Below, piece after piece: positions 16,870 to 27,243 of a stretch of 64,000 nt of DNA (positions within the stretch are counted from its first letter, which is position 1; the number at the start of each line of letters is the position of its first letter). The notes below the pieces were generated by a model. The model did no database searches, was not told where the DNA came from, and saw nothing but the letters and a program-made list of their open reading frames with translations. This DNA comes from Phreatobacter aquaticus (GTDB taxonomy: Bacteria > Pseudomonadota > Alphaproteobacteria > Rhizobiales > Phreatobacteraceae), in the NCBI RefSeq assembly GCF_005160265.1, contig NZ_CP039865.1, forward strand, positions 4,813,001 to 4,877,000, in the 5' to 3' direction. Made by a program: the position numbers and the translations under genes.

Positions 16870-18156
16870 TCACTCGAAAGGATTGCGGACCAGAATCGTA
16901 TCGTCCCGCTCCGGGCTCGTCGATAGTAGCGCGACCGGGCAGCCGATCAATTCCTCAATCCGGCGGACATATTTGATCGCCTGGGCCGGCAGGTCGCTCC
17001 ACGAGCGAGCGCCCATTGTGGTCGAATCCCAGCCCTCGATCGTCTCGTAGATCGGCGTGATCCGCTGCTGCGCGTCCTGGTTCGCCGGGAAGATCTCGAT
17101 CCGCTTGCCGTCGAGCTCATAGCCGACACAGACCTTGATCTCCTTGAACACGTCGAGAATATCGAGCTTGGTCAGGGCGATGCCGTCGATGCCGTTGGTC
17201 TTCACCGCCTGGCGCACCAGCACGGCGTCGAACCAGCCGCAGCGCCTGCGACGGCCGGTGACGGTGCCGAACTCGCGGCCGCGATCACCCATGATCTGGC
17301 CGTTCTCGTCTTCCAGTTCGGTCGGGAACGGGCCGCCGCCCACCCGCGTCGTATAGGCCTTGGTGATGCCCAGCACGTAATTGATCGCGCCCGGCCCCAT
17401 GCCCGAGCCGATCGCCGCCTGGCCCGACACGGTGTTGGACGAGGTGACAAAGGGATAGGTGCCGTGATCGATGTCGAGCAGCGTGCCCTGGGCGCCCTCG
17501 AACAGGATCCGCTTGCCGGCGCGCTTGGCGTCGTCGAGCAGGTCGAACACCGTCGTCACATAGGGCAGCACCTTGGGCGCCACGCCGGCGAGCTCGTCAT
17601 AGATCGTCTGAGCGCTGATCTCGTCGAGCCTGAGGCCGCGGCGCAGCGCGTTGTGGTGAGCGAGCAACCGCTCGATCTTCGGCATCAGCGTGCCAAGATC
17701 GGTCAGATCGGTCATGCGGATGGCGCGGCGGCCAACCTTGTCCTCATAGGCAGGGCCGATGCCGCGACCGGTCGTGCCGATCTTGGTGCCCGCATTGGCC
17801 GATTCCCGGCTCTGGTCGAGCTCGCGATGCAGCGACAGGATAAGGCACGCATTGTCCGCGATGCGCAGCAGCTCCGGCGTCACCGCCACGCCCTGGGCGA
17901 CGATCCGCTCGATCTCGGCGATCAGCGCATGGGGGTCGATCACCACGCCATTGCCGATCACCGACAGCTTGCCGCGCACGATCCCCGAGGGCAGCAGCGA
18001 CAGTTTGTAGGTAACCCCGTCGATCACCAGCGTATGGCCGGCATTGTGCCCGCCCTGGAAGCGCACCACCGCGTCGGCCTGGTTCGACAGCCAGTCGACG
18101 ATCTTGCCCTTGCCCTCGTCTCCCCACTGGGAGCCGACCACCACCACGTTTGCCAT
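16870..18156 (-). CDS. purA: Adenylosuccinate synthetase
   Basis: This 428-residue enzyme joins IMP and aspartate using GTP, the first committed step to AMP. Family signatures are clear: the N-terminal [15 protein letters not shown]-loop-like motif, [10 protein letters not shown] with the catalytic His, [14 protein letters not shown], the IMP-binding [23 protein letters not shown], and the guanine-binding LTKLD. Length is standard. The start at 18156 gives the canonical [15 protein letters not shown] beginning; upstream in-frame codons add unrelated sequence. Cytoplasmic, purine biosynthesis. Confidence 0.98.
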   Translation of the reverse strand: MANVVVVGSQWGDEGKGKIVDWLSNQADAVVRFQGGHNAGHTLVIDGVTYKLSLLPSGIVRGKLSVIGNGVVIDPHALIAEIERIVAQGVAVTPELLRIADNACLILSLHRELDQSRESANAGTKIGTTGRGIGPAYEDKVGRRAIRMTDLTDLGTLMPKIERLLAHHNALRRGLRLDEISAQTIYDELAGVAPKVLPYVTTVFDLLDDAKRAGKRILFEGAQGTLLDIDHGTYPFVTSSNTVSGQAAIGSGMGPGAINYVLGITKAYTTRVGGGPFPTELEDENGQIMGDRGREFGTVTGRRRRCGWFDAVLVRQAVKTNGIDGIALTKLDILDVFKEIKVCVGYELDGKRIEIFPANQDAQQRITPIYETIEGWDSTTMGARSWSDLPAQAIKYVRRIEELIGCPVALLSTSPERDDTILVRNPFE

Positions 18157-18299
18157 GGCCTTCGATCCTGACCTGTTCGTGGCAAGGAAAACCCCGACCG
18201 CGCGATCACCGCTTTCGGCCGGGGTCCTTGCAGTCTGCGGATAAAGGATCGCAGGCGGAGTGGCAAGAGCGAGCCCTGCCACACCAGTGGATCAGCTCC

Positions 18300-19994
18300 T
18301 CAGGAACGGCCGATCGGGCCGAGGATCTTCTCGGCCGGCCAGCGCAGCCGCCAGCCGTGGCGGATCTCGCTGGTGGCGCCAGGCGCGAGATCGAAGGCCC
18401 ATTCCACGATGCCGCGCCGGCCGCGCACATCGCGGGTGGTCGGCTGGGTCAGGTTGGGCAGGGTCTCCACCTTGAGTTCCTGGTTCTCGGTCACCGGCAC
18501 GCGGTCCTCGATGACGATTCGCCTCGGCGTCGAAGCACCATTGTGCACGCTGATTCGGAACTCGCGCTGGTCGACCCTTGACGAGCCCATCAGGCCAGCC
18601 GAGCCCTCCGTCTGACGGAACACACGATGCTCCACCTTGATCATGTCATCCGGTCCGAAGCCCAGCGTCAACGGTTCCTCGCGCGTTGCCGCCTTCAGCT
18701 GAGAGCGGCCCGCGAAGACGCCGTCGCGGTAGAGCGAGACCCGGCCGGGCATCAGCGGCACGTCATCGGCATGTTTGAACTGCGCCTCCAGGAAGGCGGT
18801 GGGATCGACACTCGGCACGGCGCGCGAGACCAGCTGCGGTTCGATCGCCATGGAACCGATGCGCAGGGCCCGCTCGGTTTCGCCGGAGGCAACCGTCGAG
18901 CGACCTGGAATGTGAAACACAGCCTGGAAGCCGCCGGCCTCGACGACCGCCTCGGCCTCGGTCACCGGCGCGGCCTGGGCGCGGCTCTCGTTCTGTTCGA
19001 CCCGGCCCGCGATCGGCGCGGCCGGTGCCGGGACAGCCAATGACCGCGACGCTCCACCACTCACGCTGTCCTCCATCCGGTAGCGTGGCTCCTGCAAGCG
19101 CAGCACCATTGGCTGCAGTTGCGGCGCGGCGCCGCCGCGCGACACCCGCGCGGTCGAGACACCGAGCGTGACATTCTCCCATGCTTCGCCGGTCTCCTGG
19201 CGGATCTCGGCGCGGCGGACCAGTTCGAGCGCGGGCTTCGTGCCCGTGGTGGTGAGACGTGCGTCATAGACCGGCAGCCAGCGGGCATTGCGCACCGCAT
19301 AGGTGACCGTGAGCTCGCCCTTGTAGGCAGCGCGTGCATCGATCGAGATGCGCGCCTCGAGCCGGCGAGGCGGCTGGGCCCGAAGCCCTGCATCCAGCAC
19401 GGCGATCTCGCGATCGATCGCGCGCTGGCGCAAGGCGGCCGCGCGAATGGCAGTGTCGGCGGCATTGGTCTCCTCGACCACGGCTGCGAGCGCGAGGCGG
19501 GCTTCGGCGACGTTCAGGCCGCGCTCGCCGCCGGACAGGACACTGGACGAGACGAGGGCTTCCGCCGCGCGCTTTCGCAGACGTTCGGCGGCGATGCGGT
19601 CGTCCAGGCTCTGGCGCTCGTCGCGGAGCGCCTCCAGCTTCTGGACCCGCTCTGGGTCGGGGCGCTCGAAGGCACGCGGCTGGCGGGCATCGACCGAGCC
19701 GACGATCAGCGCCCCATCGCCGGCTCCCGCGATCCTGAGCGAGCCGGGATCGGCGGTCAGCGGGAGGTCGCCCAGCACCACGACATGCTCGCCGGCCGGA
19801 ACATCGACCGCGAAACGACGGGTGACGCTGGCGCCGTCAGGAAACACGGTGACCTGATCGATCCGCGACGGCAGATCGAATTCCGCCGCGAAGGCGGGGC
19901 TCGTCATCAAGGCGAGCGCGGAGACCAGGGCAAGCCGTCGGCCAAGGCGACGGCGCGGCAAGAGGCGATGCTGAGCAGAGGCAGGGGAGATCAT
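18300..19994 (-). CDS. DUF4139 (mucoidy inhibitor MuiA-like) secreted protein
   Basis: This 564-residue protein has an N-terminal signal peptide (LALVSALALMTSPAFA, then AEFDLPSRID). A DUF4140 domain begins VTVFPDGASVTRRFAVDVPAG, a coiled-coil stretch spans about 120-210, and a C-terminal DUF4139 beta-rich domain contains KGELTVTYAVRNARWLPVYDARL and EFRISVHNGASTPRRIVIEDRVPV. It matches the MuiA family, whose biochemical role is unclear. The ATG at 19994 has GGAG seven bases upstream. It is monocistronic in appearance between purA and an EamA gene. Probably periplasmic or envelope-associated. Confidence 0.88.
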   Translation of the reverse strand: MISPASAQHRLLPRRRLGRRLALVSALALMTSPAFAAEFDLPSRIDQVTVFPDGASVTRRFAVDVPAGEHVVVLGDLPLTADPGSLRIAGAGDGALIVGSVDARQPRAFERPDPERVQKLEALRDERQSLDDRIAAERLRKRAAEALVSSSVLSGGERGLNVAEARLALAAVVEETNAADTAIRAAALRQRAIDREIAVLDAGLRAQPPRRLEARISIDARAAYKGELTVTYAVRNARWLPVYDARLTTTGTKPALELVRRAEIRQETGEAWENVTLGVSTARVSRGGAAPQLQPMVLRLQEPRYRMEDSVSGGASRSLAVPAPAAPIAGRVEQNESRAQAAPVTEAEAVVEAGGFQAVFHIPGRSTVASGETERALRIGSMAIEPQLVSRAVPSVDPTAFLEAQFKHADDVPLMPGRVSLYRDGVFAGRSQLKAATREEPLTLGFGPDDMIKVEHRVFRQTEGSAGLMGSSRVDQREFRISVHNGASTPRRIVIEDRVPVTENQELKVETLPNLTQPTTRDVRGRRGIVEWAFDLAPGATSEIRHGWRLRWPAEKILGPIGRS

Positions 19995-20170
19995 CGTCAC
20001 GCTCCTGTGGATCAAGCCTCACACTTGCGTGAGGGAATGTGACCCCGCCACGGCGCCCTGACCGGGGAATGTGACCCACCGGCGGCGGAAGCATGGCGCT
20101 CCTGCTTGCACCCCCTGCCCCAATCGCCATCGCCTGCCTATAGTGCGCGCCCCTCCGAGGATTGCCTCCC

Positions 20171-21061
20171 ATGCGCCGGCTCTACGACAATCCCTACCTC
20201 GTCCTTGCCGCCACCACGATGATCTGGGCGGGCAATGCGGTGGCAAGCCGGCTCGCCATCGGCCACATCTCGCCCATGCTGCTGGTGCAACTGCGCTGGG
20301 TTGGCACGCTGGCGATCATGGTGGTCGTGGCGGGTCACGCCTTCCGCGAGGAATGGCCGGCCATCCGCGCCAACATCCTCTGGCTGGTGATCATGGGGGT
20401 CATAGGCTTCACCGGCTTCAACGCGCTGTTCTACCTCTCCGCCAAATACACCACCGCCGTGAACATCGGCATCATCCAGGGCTCGATCCCGGTCATGGTT
20501 CTGATCGGCGCCTTCTTCGCCTATCGGACCGCTATCACCGGCCTGCAGGCGATCGGCATCGTGGTGACGCTCATCGGCATCGTGGTGCTGGCGACCCAGG
20601 GCCATCTCGAACTGCTGCTGCAGATGACCTTCAATTTCGGCGACCTGCTCATGCTGGCCGCCTGCCTCGGCTATGCGATCTACACGGTGGCTTTGCGAAA
20701 CCGGCCGAAGATCTCGGCTCAGCCGTTCTTTCTCGGATTGTCGCTGGTCGCGCTGGCAAGCTCCCTGCCGCTCGCAAGCGCCGAATACGCCGCCGGACAG
20801 ACGATCTGGCCCGACTGGCAGGCCCTGCTGATCATTGCCTATGTCGCGGTGTTCCCGGGCTTCGTCGCGCAATTGCTGTTCATGCGCGGCGTCGAGCTGA
20901 TCGGGCCGGGCCGGGCCGGGCTCTGGGTCAATCTCGTGCCTGTCTGGACGGCCGTGCTGGGGCCCCTGATCCTCGGCGAGGTCTTCGCCTGGTATCACGC
21001 CCTCGCGCTGGTGCTGGTGCTCGGCGGTATTGCGGTGGCCGAGAGCGGCAAGCGGGCGTGA
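20171..21061 (+). CDS. EamA/DMT family transporter (RhaT-like)
   Basis: This 296-residue inner-membrane protein has ten predicted helices as two EamA repeats. The first starts at PYLVLAATTMIWAGNAVASRLAIG and the second contains FNFGDLLMLAACLGYAIYTVALR. Family motifs include GFTGFNALFYLSAKYTTAVN and the C-terminal GVELIGPGRAGLWVNLVPVWTAVLG. Members export amino acids or other small metabolites. The ATG at 20171 (MRRLYDNPYL) was preferred over a TTG nine bases upstream. It diverges from the DUF4139 gene. Substrate unknown. Confidence 0.9.
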   Translation: MRRLYDNPYLVLAATTMIWAGNAVASRLAIGHISPMLLVQLRWVGTLAIMVVVAGHAFREEWPAIRANILWLVIMGVIGFTGFNALFYLSAKYTTAVNIGIIQGSIPVMVLIGAFFAYRTAITGLQAIGIVVTLIGIVVLATQGHLELLLQMTFNFGDLLMLAACLGYAIYTVALRNRPKISAQPFFLGLSLVALASSLPLASAEYAAGQTIWPDWQALLIIAYVAVFPGFVAQLLFMRGVELIGPGRAGLWVNLVPVWTAVLGPLILGEVFAWYHALALVLVLGGIAVAESGKRA

Positions 21062-21116
21062 CGGGGGCCTGACGGCACAGCTTACTCTCTGGCGGGCCCG
21101 ATCGACCGGGCCGGTC

Positions 21117-21232
21117 CTCATCCCCTCCCACCGTCTTCGGGGGGGTAGGGGGGGTGTCAGGATAGAGCGCAAAGCCCCCAACCCAACCCTCCCCCCCACT
21201 TACGTGGCGGGAGGGGGCTATGGCCGCACCAT
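21117..21232. repeat. Intergenic inverted repeat, family D
   Basis: Two G/C-run arms (CATCCCCTCCCACCGTC... and ...CCAACCCTCCCCC with GGCGGGAGGGGG) surround a short spacer between an EamA gene and a membrane-protein gene. The arm CCCAACCCTCC is shared with copies near 27.4, 38.4, 38.7, 44.1 and 61.5 kb. No open reading frame here is credible. Confidence 0.6.
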
Positions 21233-21259
21233 AATGAAGGGATCGGGATGGCCTCCCAG

Positions 21260-21847
21260 TCAGCCCCTGCGGCCGCCAAGCCGTTCGATCAGCGACAGGA
21301 TCAGCGCCATTCCGAGCCCGAACATCGCGCCGATCAACGCCGTGCGGCCGATCGCGCCGGCCGATCCTGCGCCAAACAGCGGCTGTCCGCGGATCAGCGG
21401 CAGCACCACCCAATTGACCATGGCCGGTCCCATGATGCCGAAGACCATGCCGAACAACACTTCCGGTCCGATCAGGATGAGCAGCGCCGCCAGCACCAGG
21501 CCGAAGGGCAGCGCCACTGCGACAGCCTTCAGGTCGCCGACAGCGCCCTGCAGCGCGCCCCACAGGATCAGGCCTGCGAACAGACCGAACACCATGCCGA
21601 ACAACGAGCCCCGCGTGCCCCAGCCCTGACGGTCCCACAGAAGCACGAAGAGCATGCCCCACAATCCGCCCCAGAAGCACTGGTTGGCGATCTGCGGGAT
21701 CCCCAGCGGCCCGACGGCGCCCATCTGGTAGATATTGCCGTTGATCAGCCCGAGCTGCGTCAGCCCATAGATGGTCGGCTGATGGAAGATCAGGACCGAC
21801 AGCGCTCCCGCGATGAAGCCGAGCAGCAAGCGAACGATGACGAACAT
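21260..21847 (-). CDS. Polytopic membrane protein, unknown function
   Basis: This 195-residue protein is almost wholly hydrophobic with about five or six membrane segments. Examples are VIVRLLLGFIAGALSVLIF, FWGGLWGMLFVLLW, GSLFGMVFGLFAGLILWGAL and TALIGAMFGLGMALILSLI. Glycine-rich helices (GMVFGLF, GMVFGIMG) suggest tight packing. It ends with a short basic tail, RLGGRRG. I cannot assign a family or a substrate. ATG start at 21847. It stands alone between repeat elements of families D and C. Confidence 0.75.
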   Translation of the reverse strand: MFVIVRLLLGFIAGALSVLIFHQPTIYGLTQLGLINGNIYQMGAVGPLGIPQIANQCFWGGLWGMLFVLLWDRQGWGTRGSLFGMVFGLFAGLILWGALQGAVGDLKAVAVALPFGLVLAALLILIGPEVLFGMVFGIMGPAMVNWVVLPLIRGQPLFGAGSAGAIGRTALIGAMFGLGMALILSLIERLGGRRG

Positions 21848-21971
21848 GGCGGGAGACCTTTGACGAGCCGGGAGGCCATCCTAAGCACGAGGGCGCCCGC
21901 GCCTGCAATGGCGCGGAACGCCGGATGCTGCTGGATCAGAAGCCGGTCCGCAGCCCGGCATCCTTCAGGTG

Positions 21972-22065
21972 GTCATGGCCGGGCCTGTCCCGGCCATCCA
22001 CGACTTGAGTTCCGCTAGCCGGATAGTTGAAGTCGTGGATGCCCGGCACAAGGCCGGGCATGACG
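21972..22065. repeat. Intergenic inverted repeat, family C, copy 1
   Basis: The 94-base element begins GTCATGGCCGGGCCTGTCC and ends AAGGCCGGGCATGAC. Nested arms include CCACGACTT/AAGTCGTGG. It sits in the short gap downstream of serA. A second copy occurs at 57263-57349. When transcribed it would form a long hairpin and could end or stabilise the serA message. Confidence 0.75.
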
Positions 22066-22117
22066 ATCGGAGAGACAGTGTCGGTGCAGCCACCCCTCAG
22101 GCAGCCCCAGCGACGCC

Positions 22118-23707
22118 TCAGAAAGCCAGACGCCGTGCCCGCTTCACCTGTGCGATCTCGTGGATCTTGGCCAGCAGCTCATCCGAGACCCGCTCGTCCA
22201 CAGCGACGAAGCAGATCGCGTCGCCGCCCGGCTTGTCGCGGCCGAGGTTGAAGGTCGCGATATTGACATTCGCCTCGCCGAGCAGCGAGCCGAACCGGCC
22301 GATGAAGCCCGGCTTGTCGTCGTTGCGGACATAGAGCATGTGGTCGGCGAACTCGGCATCCATGGCAATGCCGCGGATCTCGACGATGCGCGGCTTGCCA
22401 TCGGCGAGCACCGTGCCGGCGGCGTGGCGCGGCATGTCCTCGGCTTCCACCGTGATCATGATGCGGCTTTCCAGATTGCCGCCCGGCGCCTCGCGCTTCA
22501 CCTCGTCGACGACAATGCCCTTCTCGTTGGCGATGCCGACGGCATTGACCATGTTGATGTCCGACAGGAACGGCCGGAGCACGCCGGTGACGGCGGCAGC
22601 GGTGAGCGGGCGGACATTGAGATCGGCGACCTTGCCCTCGAACTCGATGCGAATGCCCTTGATCGGGGCTTCCGTCAGCTGGCCGAGGAACGAGCCGAGG
22701 CGCTCGGCAAGCGCCACGAAGGGCCGGAGCTTCGGGGCCTCTTCCGCCGAGATCGACGGGAAGTTCACCGCATTGGTGATGGCGCCCGACAGGAGATAGT
22801 CCGACATCTGCTCGGCCACCTGCAGGGCGACATTCTCCTGCGCTTCGGTGGTGGCTGCGCCGAGATGCGGCGTGCAGACGACGTTCGGATGACCGAACAG
22901 CGGGTTCTTGGTCGCCGGCTCCTCGGAGAACACGTCGAAGGCCGCGCCCGCAACCTGGCCGGAATCGAGCGCCTCGCGCAGCGCCACCTCGTCGACCAGT
23001 CCGCCGCGGGCGCAGTTGATGATGCGCACGCCCTTCTTGGTCTTGGCGATGGCCTCGCGGGACAGCACGTTTTTGGTCTGCGCGGTCATCGGCACATGCA
23101 GGGTGATGAAGTCGGCGCGGCGCAGCAGTTCGTCGAGCTCGACCTTCTCAACCCCGATCGACACGGCCCGCTCGGGCGACAGATAGGGATCGAAGGCCAC
23201 GACCTTCATCTTCAGACCCAGCGCGCGGTCGGCAACGATCGAGCCGATATTGCCGCAGCCGATGACGCCGAGCGTCTTCGAGGTCAGCTCGACGCCCATA
23301 TACTTGTTCTTCTCCCACAGGCCCGCCTGGGTGGTGCGGTCGGCATCGGGGATCTGGCGGGCGACCGAGAACATCATCGCGATCGCATGTTCGGCGGTGG
23401 TGATCGAGTTGCCGAACGGGGTGTTCATCACGATCACGCCCTTGGAGGTGGCGTTCGGAATGTCGACATTGTCGACGCCGATGCCGGCGCGGCCGATCAC
23501 CTTGAGCCTGGTGGCATTTGCGAGGATCGCCGGCGTCACCTTGGTCGCCGAGCGGATGGCAAGGCCGTCATAGTCGCCGATGATGGCGGCGAGCTTGTCC
23601 TTGTCCTTGCCGAGGGCCGGCTGGAAATCGACGTCGATGCCGCGATCCTTGAAGATCTGGACGGCAGCGGGCGAGAGGGCGTCGGAGATGAGAACGCGAG
23701 GGGCCAT
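22118..23707 (-). CDS. serA: D-3-phosphoglycerate dehydrogenase
   Basis: This 529-residue enzyme catalyses the first step of serine synthesis, 3-phosphoglycerate to 3-phosphohydroxypyruvate with NAD+. The nucleotide-binding domain shows GRAGIGVDNVDIP, the dinucleotide loop VIGCGNIGSIVADRA, FITLHVPMTAQT and INCARGGLVDE. The catalytic His is in CTPHLGAATTEAQENVA. The long C-terminus holds the ASB domain and a terminal ACT domain (VRNDDKPGFIGRFGSLLGEANVNIATFNLGRD), which usually gives serine feedback control. The start at 23707 gives MAPRVLISDALS. It follows serC by 126 bases that hold a family D repeat. Confidence 0.98.
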   Translation of the reverse strand: MAPRVLISDALSPAAVQIFKDRGIDVDFQPALGKDKDKLAAIIGDYDGLAIRSATKVTPAILANATRLKVIGRAGIGVDNVDIPNATSKGVIVMNTPFGNSITTAEHAIAMMFSVARQIPDADRTTQAGLWEKNKYMGVELTSKTLGVIGCGNIGSIVADRALGLKMKVVAFDPYLSPERAVSIGVEKVELDELLRRADFITLHVPMTAQTKNVLSREAIAKTKKGVRIINCARGGLVDEVALREALDSGQVAGAAFDVFSEEPATKNPLFGHPNVVCTPHLGAATTEAQENVALQVAEQMSDYLLSGAITNAVNFPSISAEEAPKLRPFVALAERLGSFLGQLTEAPIKGIRIEFEGKVADLNVRPLTAAAVTGVLRPFLSDINMVNAVGIANEKGIVVDEVKREAPGGNLESRIMITVEAEDMPRHAAGTVLADGKPRIVEIRGIAMDAEFADHMLYVRNDDKPGFIGRFGSLLGEANVNIATFNLGRDKPGGDAICFVAVDERVSDELLAKIHEIAQVKRARRLAF

Positions 23708-23725
23708 GGGATAGCTCCGCAGGAA

Positions 23726-23831
23726 CCCGCTCCCCTGTCGGGAGAGGGCGGCGCCGCAAGGCACCGGGAAAAGGGATGATGTGGGATGCTGGAAAGAAGC
23801 CCCCTCCCGTCGGGAGAGGGCTTGGGGCGGG
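23726..23831. repeat. Inverted repeat in the serC-serA gap (family D-like)
   Basis: CCCGCTCCCCTGTCGGGAGAGGG at one end and CCCCCTCCCGTCGGGAGAGGGC at the other are near-identical local palindromes about 75 bases apart, filling the serC-serA junction and reaching the serC stop codon. In RNA they could form two hairpins between the cistrons, which might tune their relative expression. Confidence 0.6.
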
Positions 23832-23833
23832 CG

Positions 23834-25009
<1,176 letters not shown>

Positions 25010-25060
25010 TTGGATCTCCATCCTCACAGATGGGCGTACCCCGTTGGGGGGGTATGTCCC
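25010..25060 (-). promoter_or_regulatory. Structured serC leader RNA (two hairpins; serC-motif candidate)
   Basis: Read on the minus strand, the leader forms a first hairpin at 25060-25032 (stem TACCCC/GGGGTA with a six-base loop, extended by GGG/CCC). A second small hairpin follows at 25023-25012 (GGAT-GGAG-ATCC), whose tetraloop is the serC Shine-Dalgarno itself. A conserved short leader called the serC RNA motif is known from serC genes of alphaproteobacteria, described as two hairpins. Position and layout fit, but I compared from memory only. Confidence 0.5.
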
Positions 25061-25067
25061 GCGGAGG

Positions 25068-25096
25068 GAGATATGCTTGGGCCCGAGTCCCGTCAA
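25068..25096 (-). promoter_or_regulatory. Sigma-70-type promoter of serC-serA
   Basis: On the minus strand TTGACG (25096-25091) and TATCTC (25073-25068) are separated by exactly 17 bases. Transcription would start near 25061, giving a leader of about 50 bases that begins at the first serC leader hairpin. The fit of promoter, start and structure supports the call. Confidence 0.6.
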
Positions 25097-25166
25097 GGCG
25101 GCGAGGGTTTGTCCCTATGGGAAACGGCGCGGCGGCACGGCCAATCCCCGGCGCTGTCTCTCCGAA

Positions 25167-25279
25167 CCTCATCCTGAGGTGCGAGCGACAGCGAGCCTCG
25201 AAGGAGCTCTTCTGAGGCGGCGGATGGGGGTCCTTCGAGGCACCCATCGCTGATGCTCCGGGTGCACCTCAGGATGAGG
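25167..25279. repeat. Intergenic inverted repeat, family A, copy 1
   Basis: The 113-base element runs from CCTCATCCTGAGGTGCGAG to CACCTCAGGATGAGG, with inner arms GCGAGCCTCGAAGGA and TCCTTCGAGG. Each end also contains a small palindrome, CCTGAGG. It lies between the serC promoter and an outer-membrane protein gene. Copies occur at 38495, 56348 and, rearranged, at 60048. Confidence 0.85.
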
Positions 25280-25323
25280 AATGGCAGGCTTTGCGTTCAG
25301 GCCTCGATGGCCTTCGTCCCGGC

Positions 25324-26151
25324 CTACTGCCCGAGCCCATCGCCGAACATGTAACGCAGGCCGAGCCGAACCTCATGGGCTGCCACCGTCGTGCGATAGG
25401 CACCACCGGCGGTGTCGGTGAAGCGCAGCGCGCCCATGTGCAGATAGCGATAGCCGAGGTCGAGCTTGGTCTGCGGCGTGACGTCGATGGTGAAGCCGGC
25501 CATGCCGGCCCAGGCGAGTGTCCATTTCGTCGTGCCGGCAAGCGTCGGGATCACGGTCGTCTCACCGAGCTGGGCGGCGGCAGCAACCGGCGTCGACGAA
25601 TAGGAGCCGGCGGTCAGCCGCGCGACACCGATGCCGGCGCCGAGATAGGGCGTCACCGGCCCGAACGTGCCGAGATCGACATAGGCATTGACGAGGGCCG
25701 CCTGCGAGGCGACGCCGAAGCGTTCGGTGCGCACCGGCGACGGCAGCGGTCCGGCATAGGCCCAATTGCCTTCGGGCGGCGCCATGCCGCTGACACTGGC
25801 CGCCGAACGGATCTCGAGCGTCGTGTCGAGGCGGAACCAGCGATACTTGAAACCCAGGCCAAGCCCGCCACCGAAGGCGGTTCCACCCCGGGTGTCGCGA
25901 AGGCTGACCCACTGTCCCGGCGCGAAGTTGACCTGATCGAAGTAGCGCGCCGAGGGCCTGCGATAGAGGCTGGTGGTGAAGTCGCCGCGCACATACCAGC
26001 CGGACGAGAAGTCCTCGGCGAGCACGGGCGGCGCCAACGGGGCGGTCGGCGCCCGCACCACGATGTCTGCCGCGAGCGCGGCTGCCGGTGCCATCAGGCA
26101 GGCTGTCATTGCCGCAGCCGAGATCCGGCGAACCATCCTCAGGCGTGCCAT
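25324..26151 (-). CDS. Outer-membrane beta-barrel protein (Omp25/31-like), first paralogue
   Basis: This 275-residue protein has a signal peptide ending LMAPAAALA, then ADIVVRAP. The barrel alternates strands such as GWYVRGDFTTSLYRR, FGGGLGLGFKYRWFRLDTTLEIR, VTPYLGAGIGVARL and TKLDLGYRYLHMGALRF. Its last strand, HEVRLGLRYMFGDGLGQ, lacks the terminal aromatic usual in barrels by a few residues. It resembles the major small porin-like OMPs of Brucella and Bartonella relatives. It is paralogous to the next gene and shares a CtrA box about 80 bases upstream. Probably structural or porin-like; exact role unknown. Confidence 0.85.
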   Translation of the reverse strand: MARLRMVRRISAAAMTACLMAPAAALAADIVVRAPTAPLAPPVLAEDFSSGWYVRGDFTTSLYRRPSARYFDQVNFAPGQWVSLRDTRGGTAFGGGLGLGFKYRWFRLDTTLEIRSAASVSGMAPPEGNWAYAGPLPSPVRTERFGVASQAALVNAYVDLGTFGPVTPYLGAGIGVARLTAGSYSSTPVAAAAQLGETTVIPTLAGTTKWTLAWAGMAGFTIDVTPQTKLDLGYRYLHMGALRFTDTAGGAYRTTVAAHEVRLGLRYMFGDGLGQ

Positions 26152-26230
26152 CTGCCGATACCCTTTTACGCGTCATGCCATTGGGGCGGCGAACCGCACC
26201 CCTGTTCGCGAGGAGTGTGCCGCGCGCCGG

Positions 26231-26245
26231 TTAAGACCGGCTTAA
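26231..26245. promoter_or_regulatory. CtrA box upstream of first OMP gene
   Basis: TTAA-GACCGGC-TTAA exactly matches the CtrA full site TTAA-N7-TTAA. It is followed by two more TTAA half sites (26248-26251 and 26255-26258). It lies about 80 bases upstream of the first OMP start, where CtrA usually overlaps the -35 region. The same spacing and the CCGGCTTAA core recur upstream of the second OMP gene. Confidence 0.6.
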
Positions 26246-26292
26246 GGTTAAGAATTAACTGTTTCGGGACCGGTCCTGCCCTTCAAACGGCA

Positions 26293-26321
26293 ACGGCGCG
26301 GGCCTTGCGAGCCCGCGCCGT
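26293..26321 (-). terminator. Candidate terminator of the second OMP gene
   Basis: A perfect 11-base GC-rich stem ACGGCGCGGGC/GCCCGCGCCGT with a seven-base loop lies 29 bases after the second OMP stop codon. No strong T-run follows, so it may be an inefficient terminator or a 3'-end stabiliser. Confidence 0.55.
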
Positions 26322-26349
26322 GACGTCAGCCGTGAAGGCGAAACTTGGC

Positions 26350-27165
26350 TCAGTAGCGAGCGACGACCGGCGTCGCGGCGACCGGCGGGGTCGAGAGATT
26401 GTAGCGCAGGCCGAGGCGGATATCGTGGGCGACCACGTCCTTGATCTCGTAGTTCTGCACGGCCGTGGTGCAGGTCGGGCACGGCGCGCCAGAGCGGAAC
26501 GTGCCGAGGTTCAGGTAGCGGTAGCCGAGCTCGACCTTGGTCGAGGCTGAAACGTCCCAGGCCATGCCGGCCATGAGAGCCCAGGCGAAGTTGCCGGTGG
26601 AACCGCCATTGATCACGCCGGACGAGGCGCCGACGCCGACGACCACCCCGGTATCGAAGGTCGCGCCCATGCGGTTGTAGGCATAGCCGACACCGGCGCC
26701 GACATAGGGCGTGATGCCCCACCATTTGCCGAGATCGACATAGCCGTTCACCATGCCGACCAGCGACGACATGTTGCCGTTCAGCACGTTCTCGTAGGAC
26801 TGGGCACCCACCAGGATGTCGCGGCCGGTGAAGCGGCCGCCCGAGCGGTATTCCAACGTCATGTCGGCGCGGAACCACGAGTTGAACGCGTAGCCGATGC
26901 CGGCGCCGAGGAACATGGTCGACGACAGCGAGTGCTGGTAGGTGGCGTTGGTGATGCCGAGCGGCGGGTTCGGATTGTACTGCCAGCGCTTGGCGGTCTG
27001 GGTGCCGAGGCCGATATCGCCGCGCAGGTACCAGCCGCCCTCGTCGACGGGAGCTTCGACGACCGGACCGCGGATCACGGGCGAGCCCATGTCGGCGGCA
27101 TCCGCCGCCTGGGTGAAGGCGATCGCGGCGAAGCCGGCGAGCGCGAGAAGGGAAAGACGACGCAT
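26350..27165 (-). CDS. Outer-membrane beta-barrel protein (Omp25/31-like), second paralogue
   Basis: This 271-residue barrel has a signal peptide (LLALAGFAAIAFTQAADA, then ADMGSPVIRGPV). Strands include GGWYLRGDIGLGTQ, MFLGAGIGYAFNSWFRADMTLEYR, WGITPYVGAGVGYAYN, STKVELGYRYLNLGTF and DIRLGLRYNL. An external-loop pair of cysteines (GAPCPTCTTA) may form a disulphide. The two paralogues share the same strand order and probably arose by duplication. An exact CtrA box lies about 80 bases upstream. It is likely an abundant surface protein anchored to the cell-cycle programme; function inferred only. Confidence 0.86.
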   Translation of the reverse strand: MRRLSLLALAGFAAIAFTQAADAADMGSPVIRGPVVEAPVDEGGWYLRGDIGLGTQTAKRWQYNPNPPLGITNATYQHSLSSTMFLGAGIGYAFNSWFRADMTLEYRSGGRFTGRDILVGAQSYENVLNGNMSSLVGMVNGYVDLGKWWGITPYVGAGVGYAYNRMGATFDTGVVVGVGASSGVINGGSTGNFAWALMAGMAWDVSASTKVELGYRYLNLGTFRSGAPCPTCTTAVQNYEIKDVVAHDIRLGLRYNLSTPPVAATPVVARY

Positions 27166-27243
27166 GGCGGTGTTCCTGACCTGAGCGGCCAGGTTCCATG
27201 GGGACAGGAACCAGCCGACGAGCCCAACCGTCGCAGCAAGTCC